DNA of 64,000 nt from JAJPKK01 sp963844635 (GCA_963844635.1 CAWJPD010000004.1:372001-436000); one strand, 5' to 3'; positions 27,073 through 37,359 are shown, counted from the first letter of the stretch. Numbers and translations are program-made. The notes: generated by a model not told the origin, from the letters alone.

Positions 27073-28390
27073 CTAAGCCGAGGCGGGCTCCTTCTGTGGC
27101 GATGCCGGCGCGAGCCCTTTCACCGCGGCGCGGCCGCCGAAGCGTGCCTGCGGACCGAGTTCCTGTTCGATGCGCAACAGCTGATTGTATTTCGCCGTTC
27201 GCTCGCCGCGCGCCAGCGACCCGGTCTTGATCTGTCCGCAATTGGTGGCAACAGCGAGATCGGCGATCGTGCAATCCTCGGTCTCGCCGGACCGATGGGA
27301 AATTACGCAGCTGTAGCCCGCCTTGTGGGCAAGTTCCATCGCCGCCAGCGTCTCAGTGAGAGTGCCGATCTGATTTACCTTGACCAGCAGCGAATTGCCG
27401 ATGCCGCGCGCAATGCCCTTTGCGAGCCGGTCGACATTTGTCACGAAAACGTCGTCTCCGACGAGCTGGCATTTCGACCCGAGCGCTCGCGTCAGCGCCG
27501 CCCAGCCGTCGAGGTCGTCTTCCGCCATTCCGTCCTCGATCGAGACGATCGGATAACGGCGCGCGAGGTCGGTCAGGTATTCGACCTGCTCGCCCGCCGA
27601 GCGCGCCCGACCCTCGCCCTCATAGCGATAGACCCCACTGTTGAAGAATTCGGAGGCCGCGGGATCGAGCGCAAGCGCGATCTCCGTCCCCGGCCGGTAA
27701 CCCGCCTTTTCGATCGCGGACATCATCAGGTCGAGCGCCGCCTTGGCCGACGGCAGGTTCGGTGCGAACCCGCCCTCGTCGCCGACATTGGTGTCATGGC
27801 CGGAATCGTGCAGTGACCGCTTCAGAAGTCTGAAACACCTCGACGCCCATTCGCAGCGCCTCGGCAAAATTCGCCGCCCCCAACGGCATGATCATGAATT
27901 CCTGGAAGTCGAGCGGGTTGTCCGCGTGAACGCCGCCATTGATGACGTTCATCATCGGCACCGGCAAAGTGCGCGCAGCGACACCGCCGAGATACCGATA
28001 GAGAGGCAGGTCGCGGGCTGCCGCCGCCGCCTTGGCGCAGGCAAGCGAGACGCCGAGGATCGCATTTGCTCCCAGCCTCGCCTTGTTGGGCGTGCCATCG
28101 AGCGCGATCAGCGTCTCGTCGAGCTTGACCTGGTCCTCGGCCTCCATGCCGCCAAGGGCGTCGAAGATCTCGCCGTTCACGGCGTCGACCGCGCGGCGCA
28201 CGCCCTTGCCGAAGTAACGTGACGCATCGCCGTCGCGCAGTTCCACCGCCTCGTGAGTACCGGTCGACGCGCCGGAAGGCACTGCGGCGCGACCCAGGCT
28301 AGCGTCCTCCAGCACGACATCGACCTCGATGGTCGGATTGCCGCGGCTGTCCAGTATCTCGCGGCCGATGATGTCGACAATCGCGGTCAT
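27073..28390 (-). CDS. eno: Enolase, one frame change
   Basis: Glycolytic enzyme converting 2-phosphoglycerate to phosphoenolpyruvate. The N-terminal piece has EILDSRGNPTIEVDVVLED, SGASTGTHEAVELRDGD and MMNVINGGVHADNPLDFQEF. The C-terminal piece has NVGDEGGFAPNL, ALDPAASEFF, SIEDGMAEDDLDGWAALTRA, QLVGDDVFVTN, LVKVNQIGTLTETL and SHRSGETED. They join at VFQT-LKRSLHDSGHD if one T is removed from CAGACTTCTG near 27825. All catalytic residues are present, so an indel error is far more likely than loss of enolase. ATG 28390 (MTAIVDIIG) was preferred because AGGA stands five bases before it. Confidence 0.94.
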
Positions 28391-28584
28391 GCTCATCCTG
28401 CGTTAACCAATTGGTGAGCGGCTTCTACAGGATCGCGGCGCCAGCGGAAAGGCGCGTCAAGCGGGTGAGGGGACGGGTCTCGACCAACGAATGATGCTCG
28501 TCTACGTCAGCCAGCGCGCACCCGGTGCGGCGCGAACGCCGGGTCGATATGATCGGCGCGCCAAACCATCATGCTGACGAGATC

Positions 28585-29037
28585 ATGCCGCGCAAAACTC
28601 TCCAACTTGGCCGACCCGCGGCGATTCCGTCGACGCCGGATGAGGCGGTGCTCGATCGCGTGCCCAATCCGCATCCGGGCACGAATTATGTGGCCCGGTT
28701 TACCTTCCCGGAGTTCACCGTCCTATGTCCGGTGACCGGACAGCCGGACTTCGCAATCATCGTCATCGACTATGTTCCGCAACGTTTTCTCGTCGAATCC
28801 AAATCTTTGAAGCTTTACCTCAACAGCTTCCGCAATCACGCGGGATTCCATGAGGATTGCACGGTTTCAATCGGAAAACGCTTGGCCGGTTTGCTCAAAC
28901 CGCGCTGGCTGCGGATTGGCGGTTATTTCCATCCCCGCGGCGGCATGCCGATCGATGTGTTCTGGCAGAGCGGGCGCCTGCCCGCGGGAACCTGGGTGCC
29001 GGAGCAGGGCGTGCGCGGATATCGCGCGCGGGATTAG
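28585..29037 (+). CDS. queF: NADPH-dependent preQ0 reductase
   Basis: A 150-residue type-I QueF that reduces the nitrile of 7-cyano-7-deazaguanine to preQ1 in queuosine tRNA modification. The catalytic cysteine is in FPEFTVLCPVTGQPDF. The QueF signature is ESKSLKLYLNSFRNH, followed by FHEDCTVSIGKRL with conserved His, Glu and Asp. The C-terminus ends RGYRARD; its TAG stop lies at the edge of a dispersed repeat. No other queuosine gene lies nearby. Confidence 0.94.
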   Translation: MPRKTLQLGRPAAIPSTPDEAVLDRVPNPHPGTNYVARFTFPEFTVLCPVTGQPDFAIIVIDYVPQRFLVESKSLKLYLNSFRNHAGFHEDCTVSIGKRLAGLLKPRWLRIGGYFHPRGGMPIDVFWQSGRLPAGTWVPEQGVRGYRARD

Positions 29038-29095
29038 CGCATGATCCCGAAAAGTTGCAGACTTTTCGGACAGAGATCATGCGCCAAATCAAAGA
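29035..29095 (+). repeat. Dispersed repeat family B, copy 2 (partial)
   Basis: TAGCGCATGATCCCGAAAAG, then GACTTTTCGGACAGAGATCA and TGCGCCAAATCAAA. Only the first palindrome of the 147-bp unit is present. Its leading TAG is the stop codon of queF. Confidence 0.8.
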
Positions 29096-29119
29096 GAACC
29101 GCTGTACGGGGCACCCGAC

Positions 29120-31123
29120 TTAGCTTTTCGTGTCCGGCTCGATTCGGACCACAGCAGTTCCCTCCAGAACCTGAGCGCCAGCCGCGACCGTTTCGGCGAC
29201 AACCCCGGCGACCGCCGCGGTCAGCGTATGTTCCATCTTCATCGCCTCCATGATGGCAACGCGCGCGCCCTGAGCCACGCGTTGGCCGGGCTCGACCAGG
29301 ACGGCGACGATCTTGCCGTTCATCGGCGCCAGCACGCTGGCGCCGCCGGCCGCGCCGACATCGCGCGATGCTGCACTCCCCAGGGTGACGTGGTACTGGC
29401 GACCGCCCGCGAAGATTACGACTCCATCGGCAAAGTTCACGACCCGGCGCGGCACGCGGCCGGCCGTGGAAGCGTCGGACGCATCAATGCCCGTCCTGCA
29501 TTCGTATTCGACGCCGTCGACCGCGACTCGCATGGAACCCGCGCCCCACGTCACCTCCGCGCGCTTTGCCGCGCCATTGACCTGCACATCCAGTGCCAGC
29601 GAGCGCGGCGGACCCAGTGAGAAGCCGTCATCGGCCGACCACGGGTCTTGCCAGGCCGCGGCGGGCCCCACGACTTTTTCCGCGATACGTCTACGTTCCC
29701 GATCGAGCAAGGCCGCAACTCCTTGCGCCGCGGCCCGTGCCTCCTCGTCCGGATCGGTCGCCAGCAGGGTGGCGAGGTGGCGTTCAATGAACGCGGTATC
29801 GAACCTGCCTTGGTGGAACCGAGGATGCTCGATCAGCGCGTGAAGGAACGGGGTGTTGACGTGCGGCCCTACGATGATGGTGTCGGCCAGCGCTGCAGCA
29901 AGTCGACCGAGCGCGGTCTCGCGGTCGGGTCCACGCGCGATCAGCTTCGCAATCAGCGAATCGTAGTCGGGCGGGACCAAGTCGCCTGCGGCATAGCCGG
30001 CATCGACCCGGATGCCGGCGCCGGCCGGCCACTCGAGCACCGCGATTCGGCCCGGCGAAGGCAGAAAGCCGCGATCGGGGTCTTCGGCATAGATGCGCGC
30101 TTCGATGGCGTGGCCGGATAATGGCACCTCGCTTTGCGCGAGCAGGAGCGGCTCGCCCGCGGCAATCTGGAACTGGCATTCAACCAGATCGAGGCCGGTC
30201 GTTGCCTCGGTAACCGGGTGTTCGACCTGCAGCCGTGTGTTCATTTCCATGAACCAGTAGCCGCCGGAACGCAGCCCGCTGCTGCTGTCGGCAATAAATT
30301 CGACCGTTCCCGCGCCGACATAGCCCACGGCCAGCGCGGCCATGACTGCTGCTCTTCCGATTTCTACGCGCAGCTCCGGCGTCATGCCCGGCGCGGGCGC
30401 TTCCTCGATCACCTTCTGATGGCGCCGCTGGAGCGAGCAGTCGCGCTCGTTCAGATGAATGGTGCGGCCCTCGCGGTCGGCCAAGACCTGGATTTCGATG
30501 TGGCGGGGTGCCTCGACATATTTTTCGATCAGCACCCGCGCATCGCCGAAGGCGCCCTCGGATTCACGCTGCGCGGCCGCCAGTGCCTCTTCAAATTCGG
30601 CATGCTTGTCGACCCGCCGCATGCCGCGGCCGCCGCCGCCGGCCACGGCCTTGATCAGCACCGGGTATCCGATTTCGTAGGCCTTGCGCTTGAGGAAGGC
30701 GGCGCCCTGCTGCTCGCCGTGGTAGCCCGGGACAACCGGAACGCCGGATTTTTCCATCAGCGCCTTGGCCCGGTCCTTGAGACCCATGGCGCGGATCGCG
30801 GCAGGAGGAGGACCGACAAAGACAGTCCCGGCCGCGACACAGGCTTCCGCGAACTCGGCCTTTTCCGAAACAAATCCATAGCCGGGATGCACGCACTCGG
30901 CACCACTGGCCTGAGCCGCGGCGATCAGCCGGTCGATCGCAAGATAGCTTTCCCGGGGCGGCGCCGCGCCGATGAGGATGGCTTCGTCGCAGCACCGGAC
31001 ATGGAGCGCGCCGGCATCGGCTTCGGAATAGACAGCGATGGTGCGCATTCCCAGCCGCTTGGCGGTCCGCGCGACCCTGACCGCGATCTCACCGCGATTG
31101 GCGATCAGAACCGACGCGAACAT
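29120..31123 (-). CDS. Biotin-dependent carboxylase alpha subunit, methylcrotonyl-CoA carboxylase type
   Basis: A 667-residue protein carrying biotin carboxylase and biotin carrier parts. Start MFASVLIANRGEIAVRV, with GGAG seven bases upstream. ATP-grasp features: YPVLIKAVAGGGGRGMRRV, HIEIQVLADREGRTIHLNER, DCSLQRRHQKVIEEAPAP and MEMNTRLQVEHPVTEATTGL. The biotinyl lysine is in the EAMKMEHTLTA motif near the C-terminus. It matches acyl-CoA carboxylase alpha chains (MccA/LiuD) used in leucine or propionate metabolism. No carboxyltransferase beta gene is in the window, so the substrate is not settled. Confidence 0.9.
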   Translation of the reverse strand: MFASVLIANRGEIAVRVARTAKRLGMRTIAVYSEADAGALHVRCCDEAILIGAAPPRESYLAIDRLIAAAQASGAECVHPGYGFVSEKAEFAEACVAAGTVFVGPPPAAIRAMGLKDRAKALMEKSGVPVVPGYHGEQQGAAFLKRKAYEIGYPVLIKAVAGGGGRGMRRVDKHAEFEEALAAAQRESEGAFGDARVLIEKYVEAPRHIEIQVLADREGRTIHLNERDCSLQRRHQKVIEEAPAPGMTPELRVEIGRAAVMAALAVGYVGAGTVEFIADSSSGLRSGGYWFMEMNTRLQVEHPVTEATTGLDLVECQFQIAAGEPLLLAQSEVPLSGHAIEARIYAEDPDRGFLPSPGRIAVLEWPAGAGIRVDAGYAAGDLVPPDYDSLIAKLIARGPDRETALGRLAAALADTIIVGPHVNTPFLHALIEHPRFHQGRFDTAFIERHLATLLATDPDEEARAAAQGVAALLDRERRRIAEKVVGPAAAWQDPWSADDGFSLGPPRSLALDVQVNGAAKRAEVTWGAGSMRVAVDGVEYECRTGIDASDASTAGRVPRRVVNFADGVVIFAGGRQYHVTLGSAASRDVGAAGGASVLAPMNGKIVAVLVEPGQRVAQGARVAIMEAMKMEHTLTAAVAGVVAETVAAGAQVLEGTAVVRIEPDTKS

Positions 31124-31220
31124 TTGCGTTCTCCGATCGCGTAACGCGGCTACGGCGCGAGACCTTTGGTGAGGTTCACGATAAAGTCGCCCGCTGAGGA
31201 GGATTCCGCGCCACTCGTCA

Positions 31221-31292
31221 GAATTCTTCTCCCTTGGGGGAGCAAAATACCTTCCCCCTTGGGGGAGCAAAATTCTTCTCCCTTGGGGGAGA
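31221..31292. repeat. Three short palindromes at 24-25 bp period
   Basis: CCCTTGGGGGAG occurs at 31231, 31256 and 31280, each as a small stem TTCTCCC-TT-GGGGGAG with GCAAAAT between. They lie upstream of the carboxylase start (transcribed leftward) and lead into a larger hairpin. Confidence 0.75.
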
Positions 31293-31297
31293 AGGTG

Positions 31298-31356
31298 GCG
31301 CGCTACGGGGCACCCAAAAAATCGCTGCGCGATTTTTGGGGTGCCCCGTAGCGCGC
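31298..31356. repeat. Long hairpin: 28-bp stem, 3-base loop
   Basis: GCGCGCTACGGGGCACCC and its reverse partner flank AAAAAATCGC-TGC-GCGATTTTT; 27 of 28 stem positions pair. It may terminate transcription arriving from the right on the minus strand. The core (GCGATTTTnTGGGGTGCC) recurs near 42485 and 59385. The rest of 31124-31488 holds no gene. Confidence 0.8.
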
Positions 31357-31488
31357 CGGATGAGGGGGTCATCGTCGATGCGCGGACCGCTCTCACCCAT
31401 TCTCGATTGCAAAGCTAAAACCCCTTCACCCACCGAGTTGCCGACGCGCTCGCCACCTTCTCCCACAGCGGGGAAACGGGAAAGGCGC

Positions 31489-32520
31489 TCAGCGCTGGAT
31501 CGGACCCGGCACCGCGGCGCGCGGCGCCGGCGACGGCAGGTCGGGCGGCAGATCGGCGGGAGCGGCCGGCGGCTCCGAACGGGCGGCGGGCACCGGGCGC
31601 GCCGTGCTTCTGGTTTGCGGCGGACGCCGCGGCGGCACCGGCGTCGCAGCCTGAGCATTGGCATCGACCGGGATCCCCGCCTGGCCGCCTCCAGCCGGCG
31701 AAGGGCGGCCGCCTTCGGGCGCCATGATATTGACTTGCGGGATCGACTGCGAACCCGGGAAGTCATAACGCGGCGAGACCGTCCCAGGCGCCTGCGTCGC
31801 CATGCCGGCGGCTGGCGGCGCCGTGGCAAGCACGGCACGGGGCTCGACGGCCATCATCCGCAGTCCAGCCGCATTCCACGACGCCGCATATCTGGTGATC
31901 TCGCCGTCGAAACTGTGGTCGCGCAGATGCGCCTGCACCTGGCTCGGCTCCTGGAGCCAGGATAACGTATCGCACTGGTCCACCGTGCAGCCGTCGCGCT
32001 GCATCAGAACGTGCGCAAGGATGCCGAAACGGTCGAGTTCAAGGGCGGTTCGTATCGGCACGAGTTCGGCGGCAAAGCTCGGGTCGACGCGCTGAGCATG
32101 GTCGGTCCCGTCGATCAGCAGGTTGAGCTTGGCCGCCACGTAATTGACGGCGGCGGCAACTGCTTCCGGGCTGGAAAAAACCGCCCGCTCGCACGCCGCT
32201 TCGACGGTTTCGCCGCCGACCTCGTCGAGGCAGGACAGCGCCGATCCCGGTGCGATGGCGCGTGCCATCAGCGCGGCGGAGCGCTCGTCGAGCATGCGGC
32301 GTTCGGCAGCGCGCTCGTCATGCGCGGAACGCTGCATGTAAATCCAGCCGCCGACGACCGCGACCACGACGACCGCGACGCGAAACAAGGTTGCAATCGC
32401 TGCCACGGCGCCCACCCTGCTGATGGCAAGGATGATCGCTGCAACGAATACCGCCGACAGCCCGCCAGCCATCCAGATCGGAACTGTCACCGTCCCCATT
32501 GCCACATCGACCCCCGGCAT
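31489..32520 (-). CDS. Membrane-anchored protein with proline-rich C-terminus, unknown
   Basis: About 343 residues. Two hydrophobic segments are near the N-terminus (PIWMAGGLSAVFVAAIILAI and VAVVVVAVVGGWIYMQ). A helical domain with four cysteines follows (ALSCLDEVGGETVEAACERA, RDGCTVDQCDTL). After about residue 235 the chain is low-complexity and rich in Pro, Ala and Arg (ATPVPPRRPPQTRSTARPVP). The start MPGVDVAMGTV follows GAGG eight bases before; a start 14 codons upstream is possible. Similar rhizobial hypotheticals exist; no function is proposed. Confidence 0.65.
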   Translation of the reverse strand: MPGVDVAMGTVTVPIWMAGGLSAVFVAAIILAISRVGAVAAIATLFRVAVVVVAVVGGWIYMQRSAHDERAAERRMLDERSAALMARAIAPGSALSCLDEVGGETVEAACERAVFSSPEAVAAAVNYVAAKLNLLIDGTDHAQRVDPSFAAELVPIRTALELDRFGILAHVLMQRDGCTVDQCDTLSWLQEPSQVQAHLRDHSFDGEITRYAASWNAAGLRMMAVEPRAVLATAPPAAGMATQAPGTVSPRYDFPGSQSIPQVNIMAPEGGRPSPAGGGQAGIPVDANAQAATPVPPRRPPQTRSTARPVPAARSEPPAAPADLPPDLPSPAPRAAVPGPIQR

Positions 32521-32805
32521 CCTCCAAACCTCGTTCGGTTCGACGGCCAAACCTATTGGCACAGGTGATTTGCGCCATTATGCAGCAGCCGCAAATCGAT
32601 GGCTACTTCATTCGCGCGGGCGACCAGCGGGAAGGGTACCCGCGAAAATAAACGAAGCAATGCCACGGCCGTTCGCCGCACCATGCGGCTGATTCCTGCC
32701 GGGTATCGTAGCAGTTATTTTTCATGGGTGCCCAAATCGAGACAACCGCAGGACACTATGGGATAGTCCGCGCCCTTCCTTCCCCTGATACCTTGGAAAA
32801 CCCTC

Positions 32806-33546
32806 ATGAATGACCAGACCACAGGCAAGGCCCCGCGTAGCGGCGGCCCGGTAGACCCGGCAGTGATCGAGGATATTGTTGCTGCGAACCGGATTTTGGC
32901 CGACCAAGGCGTGCTGGACGGCTACGGCCATGTGAGCGTGCGCCACCCGCGGGCCCCGGACCGCTATTTTCTTTCCCGCGCGAAAGCGCCCGCAATTATC
33001 GCGGCCGAAGACATCATGGAATACGACCTCGATTCGAACCCGGTCGATCAGCAGGGCCGGCTGATGTATATCGAACGCTTCATCCACGGCGAAATCTACA
33101 AGTCGCGCGGCGATGTTGGCGCGATCGTCCATAGCCACTCGCCGACGGTCATCCCGTTCACCGTCACCCAGACGAGGCTGCGCGCGATCTGCCACACCTC
33201 GGCGTTTCTTAAAACCGAGGTCCCGAATTTCGAGATTCGCGACTGCGACGGCATGACGGACCTTCTGGTCCGTAAGCCCATGCATGGCGCGGCTCTCGCA
33301 CAACTGCTCGGCGATAAGAACGTGGCACTGATGCGCGGCCATGGGAACGTCTGCGTCGGACCAGACGTGATGGTGGCCGTCTATCGGGCGATCTACACCG
33401 AGGTCAACGCCAAACTGCAAGCGCAGGCGATCGCGCTTGGCGGACCGATCAATTATCTCGCGGCGGAGGAATGCGACCTGATCGTCGGGCGCGGCGACAG
33501 CAACGTCCAGCGGCCGTGGGCGATGTGGAAAAGCCGGGTCGCCTGA
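32806..33546 (+). CDS. Class II aldolase/adducin family protein
   Basis: A 246-residue zinc enzyme of the class II aldolase fold. The zinc histidines are seen in IVHSHSPTVIPF and LMRGHGNVCVG. The N-terminus has LADQGVLDGYGHVSVRHP, a typical family opening, and the end has AEECDLIVGRGDSNVQRPW. It resembles decarboxylase/aldolase-like members found with hydroxylated acid degradation genes. No operon partner is clear: 291 bp separate it from the next gene. Substrate unknown. Confidence 0.85.
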   Translation: MNDQTTGKAPRSGGPVDPAVIEDIVAANRILADQGVLDGYGHVSVRHPRAPDRYFLSRAKAPAIIAAEDIMEYDLDSNPVDQQGRLMYIERFIHGEIYKSRGDVGAIVHSHSPTVIPFTVTQTRLRAICHTSAFLKTEVPNFEIRDCDGMTDLLVRKPMHGAALAQLLGDKNVALMRGHGNVCVGPDVMVAVYRAIYTEVNAKLQAQAIALGGPINYLAAEECDLIVGRGDSNVQRPWAMWKSRVA

Positions 33547-33738
33547 TGGTGGGCGGGCCGCTCGTCCTCCGATCGCGCTTGCTTTGCTGCGACCGCAAAT
33601 CGGTTCTCGGCGTTGTAGGGGCCGTACAGAGTTCTCGTTATTAGGTGAGAACGGTCTTGCTTCCGACCGGCTGCGGTGGCGATCAGGCCGAGAGCAAGCT
33701 TCGCTTCGGCGAGCAAGCTAAACGGAGAGGCCAACCGC

Positions 33739-33796
33739 GTGCGCAAAATCGCTCTGACGCCGTGCTAAATTGCACACGGGGTACGATTTTGCGCAC
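33739..33796. promoter_or_regulatory. Perfect 13-bp inverted repeat upstream of the ABC binding protein
   Basis: GTGCGCAAAATCG (33739-33751) and CGATTTTGCGCAC (33784-33796) are perfect reverse complements with a 32-base spacer. The right arm ends 41 bp before the start of the binding-protein gene. Two-half-site operator or leader hairpin are both possible. Nothing else was recognised in 33547-33837. Confidence 0.6.
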
Positions 33797-33837
33797 CCTT
33801 CGGAGCGGCACGCGGACGATCGAATAGGAGGCGGAGC

Positions 33838-34840
33838 ATGCGACGGCGGGATTTCATCGCGGCAACCGGCGGCATTGCAGCTTCGATGATTATCGGGCCG
33901 CTCGTCGTGCAGGCACAACAGACCACACAGCGGATGCGGCGCATCGGCATGCTCAACGGCTTCGATGGCAACAACCCGCTGTTCCAGTCGTATGTCGCGG
34001 AGACCATGCAGGCTCTTGCGCGATTAGGATGGCAAGCTGGGCGCAACGTGCAGTTCATCGAGCGTTGGCCGGGCGGCGACCCCGATCGAACCGCGGCGAT
34101 GGCAAAGGAATTGGTCGCTCTGCAACCCGACGTTATTTTTACGCAAGCCCAACTAACTGCTGCTGCTGTTAAAAAGGGAAACGCGTTCGATCCCTATCGT
34201 ATTTCTCGACGGCGATGCGGTCGGGTCCGGCCTTGTTGCAAGCCTCGCCCGCCCTGGCGGCAACCTCACCGGCATCAGTTTTACGGAGGAGACGTTCGCA
34301 GGCAAGCAACTCTCACTGCTGCGGTCGGGTGCCCCTCGCATTGAGCGGGCGGCCGTCATGCTCAACCCTGACAACGCGGGCCGGAGCGCCGTGTATCACG
34401 TTGGCGCGTTCCAAACGGCTGCCCGAGCGCTCGGAATAGAGCCGGTCACGGCCTATGTTCGAAGCGATGAAGACATCGATCAGGCGATAGCGTCACTGGG
34501 ACGCGAACGGGGCGGTCTCGTTGCTGTCCCCAACGGTTTCAACAACATTCATCGCGCCACGATGATCGCATCCACGTTGCGCAACGGAGTGCCGGTGATT
34601 TTTGACGGCACCAATTTTGCGAAGCAAGGCGGCCTCCTGCAATACGGGCCAGACTTCCTCGCTTTGCAGAGCCGTTTGGCCTATTACCTGGACCACATTC
34701 TGCGCGGTGCCAAGCCAAGCGATCTTCCGGTCGAACTGCCGGTCAAATACCGGTTTGTCATCAATCTCACGACCGCCAAAGCCATTGGCCTCGATGTTCC
34801 AGACGACGTGATCTCCATAGCCGACGAGGTGATCGGCTAA
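33838..34840 (+). CDS. ABC transporter substrate-binding protein (PF04392-like), one frame change
   Basis: A periplasmic solute-binding protein of about 333 residues. A twin-arginine-like signal MRRRDFIAATGGIAASMIIG begins it, after a GGAGG site. The first frame covers RIGMLNGFDGNNPLFQSYVA to LVALQPDVIFTQAQLTAAAV; the second continues IPIVFLDGDAVGSGLVASLA, RPGGNLTGISFTEETFAGKQ and ends IGLDVPDDVISIADEVIG. The slip is at GTTAAAAAGGGAAACGCG near 34185, beside an A run. No permease or ATPase gene lies next to it, as often for these orphan binding proteins of Bradyrhizobium. Ligand unknown. Confidence 0.85.
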
Positions 34841-34972
34841 GCGGTTGTTGCACCGTAAAGAATGGGCTGGGGTCCACGATACGCTCTAACCAGCCCAAAT
34901 TTTTTGATGCAGCCAGGGCTACCAAGCCCTTCCGCACATCGAAGGTCCCTTAATTGCAATCGAGTTTCTAAA

Positions 34973-36529
34973 TCAGAAAGTGAACCGAACACCAGCCACC
35001 GGAGCAAGGTTGTTGTTGGCGTAATAGGGAACGCCGGGGCCGTGAGGAATGGCGATGGCCAGACCGCCGGTGACCTCGGAATAGGCAATGCCGGCATAAA
35101 ACGTCGAAACGCTTGGTGAAGTGATAGTCCATATAGAGCGAAACCTCGTTGAGCGTGCCCGCGCAGGAAGTGCGCCATCGTTGACGGGCGAGCAGGTCGA
35201 CGGAATGCGGAAGTCGTTCTGCCATCTCACGATAGTAGGAGAAAGTGATGTCGGTTTGGCTATTGTAGAGCGTATTTCACACCGGTCCAGAGCGACCTGC
35301 ACGATCTTGGGAGAATCGAGATTGTTGTCTTCGACGCCGCTCAAGAGATAAGCCGCCCTGGGCCGTGGCGCCAACGCCCAACGGGTTCGCCGGGTTGAGC
35401 TGCCGGATGTATTCATAACCGCCAAAGAACTTGAACTGGTCCCAGGTATATTTGCCGGCGACCATAAGCGCGGTGTTGTCGGTGACGATGCCATATTCGG
35501 TGTTGTTCGTTCCGATCAGATTGGCCCCGCTGATGGGGTTTGTGTTGATGCTGTTGGTGGTCGACTGATAGGGCTGCGTCGGACTTTGCGGCCCCAGCAA
35601 GGGGTTGACGACGCTGATCGCCTGGTTGACATGTTGGAAGACGACGTCGCCGGAGAAGTTGCCGTAGTCTCCGCCGAAATCGAATCCATAGGCGGTGTTA
35701 TGCGGCTGTTCCGGCGTACAGGTGGCGGCCGTCCAGGTGGTGGAGGCGGAGTAGCAGCCGCCCTGCCGTCGGCGAATTTATACATCGCGCCGAAATGCAC
35801 CGGGCCATAGGTGACGCGATATTTAATGGCGTCGTCCCAACGGGTGTCCTCGGTGTCGCCGCCGCCGGCCATCAGGCCGTTATAGCCGATGAACGAAAAG
35901 GCATAGGCGCCGCCGGCCGGATCGTAAGCGAGCATCGCATCGGTGCCCAGTGCGCGCTGACGGCCGAAGGTCAGCGTACCCCAATAAGCCGAGGACGATA
36001 TACCGGCATAGATTTCGTCGTTGAAGAGTTGGCCCGCGCGCGCGCCGTCGCCGGCGGACGAATAGCTGCTTCTGGGGAGGCCGGCGTTGATGGTGTTGGT
36101 GGCCGCCGCGTTGGCGAGCTGGCCGGACTGCGGATTGATGCCGGTCGAAGCGTTGAACACGACGGACCAGCCGGCAAAAATCTCCTCCTTGCCCTTGAGG
36201 CCCAGACCCGTCTGCGACAGGTTGTTCGGCGCAACGAGGAATTGAGGATGGTTGCCGTTCCGGTTGACCAGCGATTCGCCTTCATAGTTATAGCCGTTTT
36301 CCGGCAGGCCGTGGCTGACCCAACCCACGCCGACGTCATACGCGCCGTAGAGCGTGATGCCGTGCAAGGTCAGCGAGCAATCGTTGTCGCGGAAATCCTG
36401 GATGCTCGTGCATGCTGGGGTGGTAGATGCCCACGTCGGACTGACGACCGGAAGATCGGCGGCGCGCGCGGACGATGCAACTGCGGCCATTGCAGTACAC
36501 GCCAACAGGACACGCTTCGCGGTTCTCAT
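34973..36529 (-). CDS. Outer-membrane porin of Bradyrhizobium type, frame broken at least twice
   Basis: A trimeric-type general porin of about 510 residues. The signal peptide MRTAKRVLLACTAMAAVASS ends at ARAADLP. Then come CSLTLHGITLYGAYDVGVGW, LGLKGKEEIFAGWSVVFNAS, FNDEIYAGISSSAYWGTLTF and YDPAGGAYAFSFIGYNG, all porin strands. The frame is lost after FADGRAAATPPP near 35745, then again near 35510 and 35340; later frames still read porin strands (FKFFGGYEYIRQLNPANP) and end PVAGVRFTF, the C-terminal aromatic needed for membrane insertion. Homology over the whole length suggests a working gene with indel errors. Confidence 0.8.
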
Positions 36530-36876
36530 TTGTCAGGCCCCCATAGTTAGGATTGTTTGTTCCGCATCCGGTGTGAGTGCATGCTGTGACGCCGCGATCC
36601 GACTTGAACGTGTCGCCTCGCGAGCAAACCGCGCCTCGGCCGTCAGCGGACCGTGTCCAATACCGACGCGCGCTTGCGCGCGGCAGTTCTTGTGCCGGCT
36701 GTCACGTGAGAACCCCCCGTTTGCTGTAGACAGCACCCGCTGTATACAGACTCATATAGCGCCTCGATAAGTCATTACCGCTGCGAGCTTGTCAATTAGG
36801 TCGCGATGGCTGACCAATAAACATTGGCAACTGTGACATGGCGGCCACAGTCGTGGGGCGAGCGCGTTCCGGTGGC
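36530..36876. other. Non-coding upstream region of the porin
   Basis: No credible gene. It should hold the porin promoter (minus strand), but no clear boxes could be assigned by eye. Confidence 0.4.
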
Positions 36877-36979
36877 CAGCGCATGATCCCGTAAAGTGCA
36901 GACTTTTCGGACAAGATCATGCGCAAAATCAATGATAATCGAGCGGGAGGCGATTCAATCTGAACGCATCCCGCTCTAG
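36877..36979 (+). repeat. Dispersed repeat family B, copy 3 (shortened)
   Basis: GCGCATGATCCCGTAAAGTG, GACTTTTCGGACAAGATCAT, then GAGCGGGAGGCGATTCAATC and a CTAG end; the middle GCATCCGTCG palindrome is missing. Confidence 0.82.
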
Positions 36980-37111
36980 CCCGCCTGCGGTCATAAACGC
37001 TCTGCCGTGGGCAGAACCGCATGTGTGTTTAGGTCAGGTACTTTATAGGAGTTCGATCTGCCGTTCGACCAAGTACCGCAAGCTCCAGATTGCGCCCGTT
37101 CGAAACCGAGA

Positions 37112-37359
37112 ATGACCGACGCACCCGACCTCAATTTCATCGCCCGACAGCTCGACCGCGTGCTGTCGGAAATCGCGAGCTTCCGCCACGAAATGCGCGT
37201 GCAAACTGCTTCGATCGCACAACTCGATGCTATGCGGCGCGATCGGACGCCACCCAAGCCCTAATGCTCACCGAGATCCGCGCCATCCGCGATCAGATCA
37301 CTCGGATCAATGATCGCGTACGCAGGCTCGAGGATACGCAACAGACGGACCTGCATTAG
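37112..37359 (+). CDS. Small coiled-coil protein, one frame change
   Basis: About 82 residues when a frame change near 37235 is bridged. First frame: MTDAPDLNFIARQLDRVLSE, then IASFRHEMRVQTASIAQLDA; second frame: LMLTEIRAIRDQITRINDRV and RRLEDTQQTDLH. Heptad patterning runs through both, so a short cytoplasmic coiled coil is expected. Similar small proteins are common hypotheticals in rhizobia. No function is known and no operon partner is visible. Confidence 0.55.
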
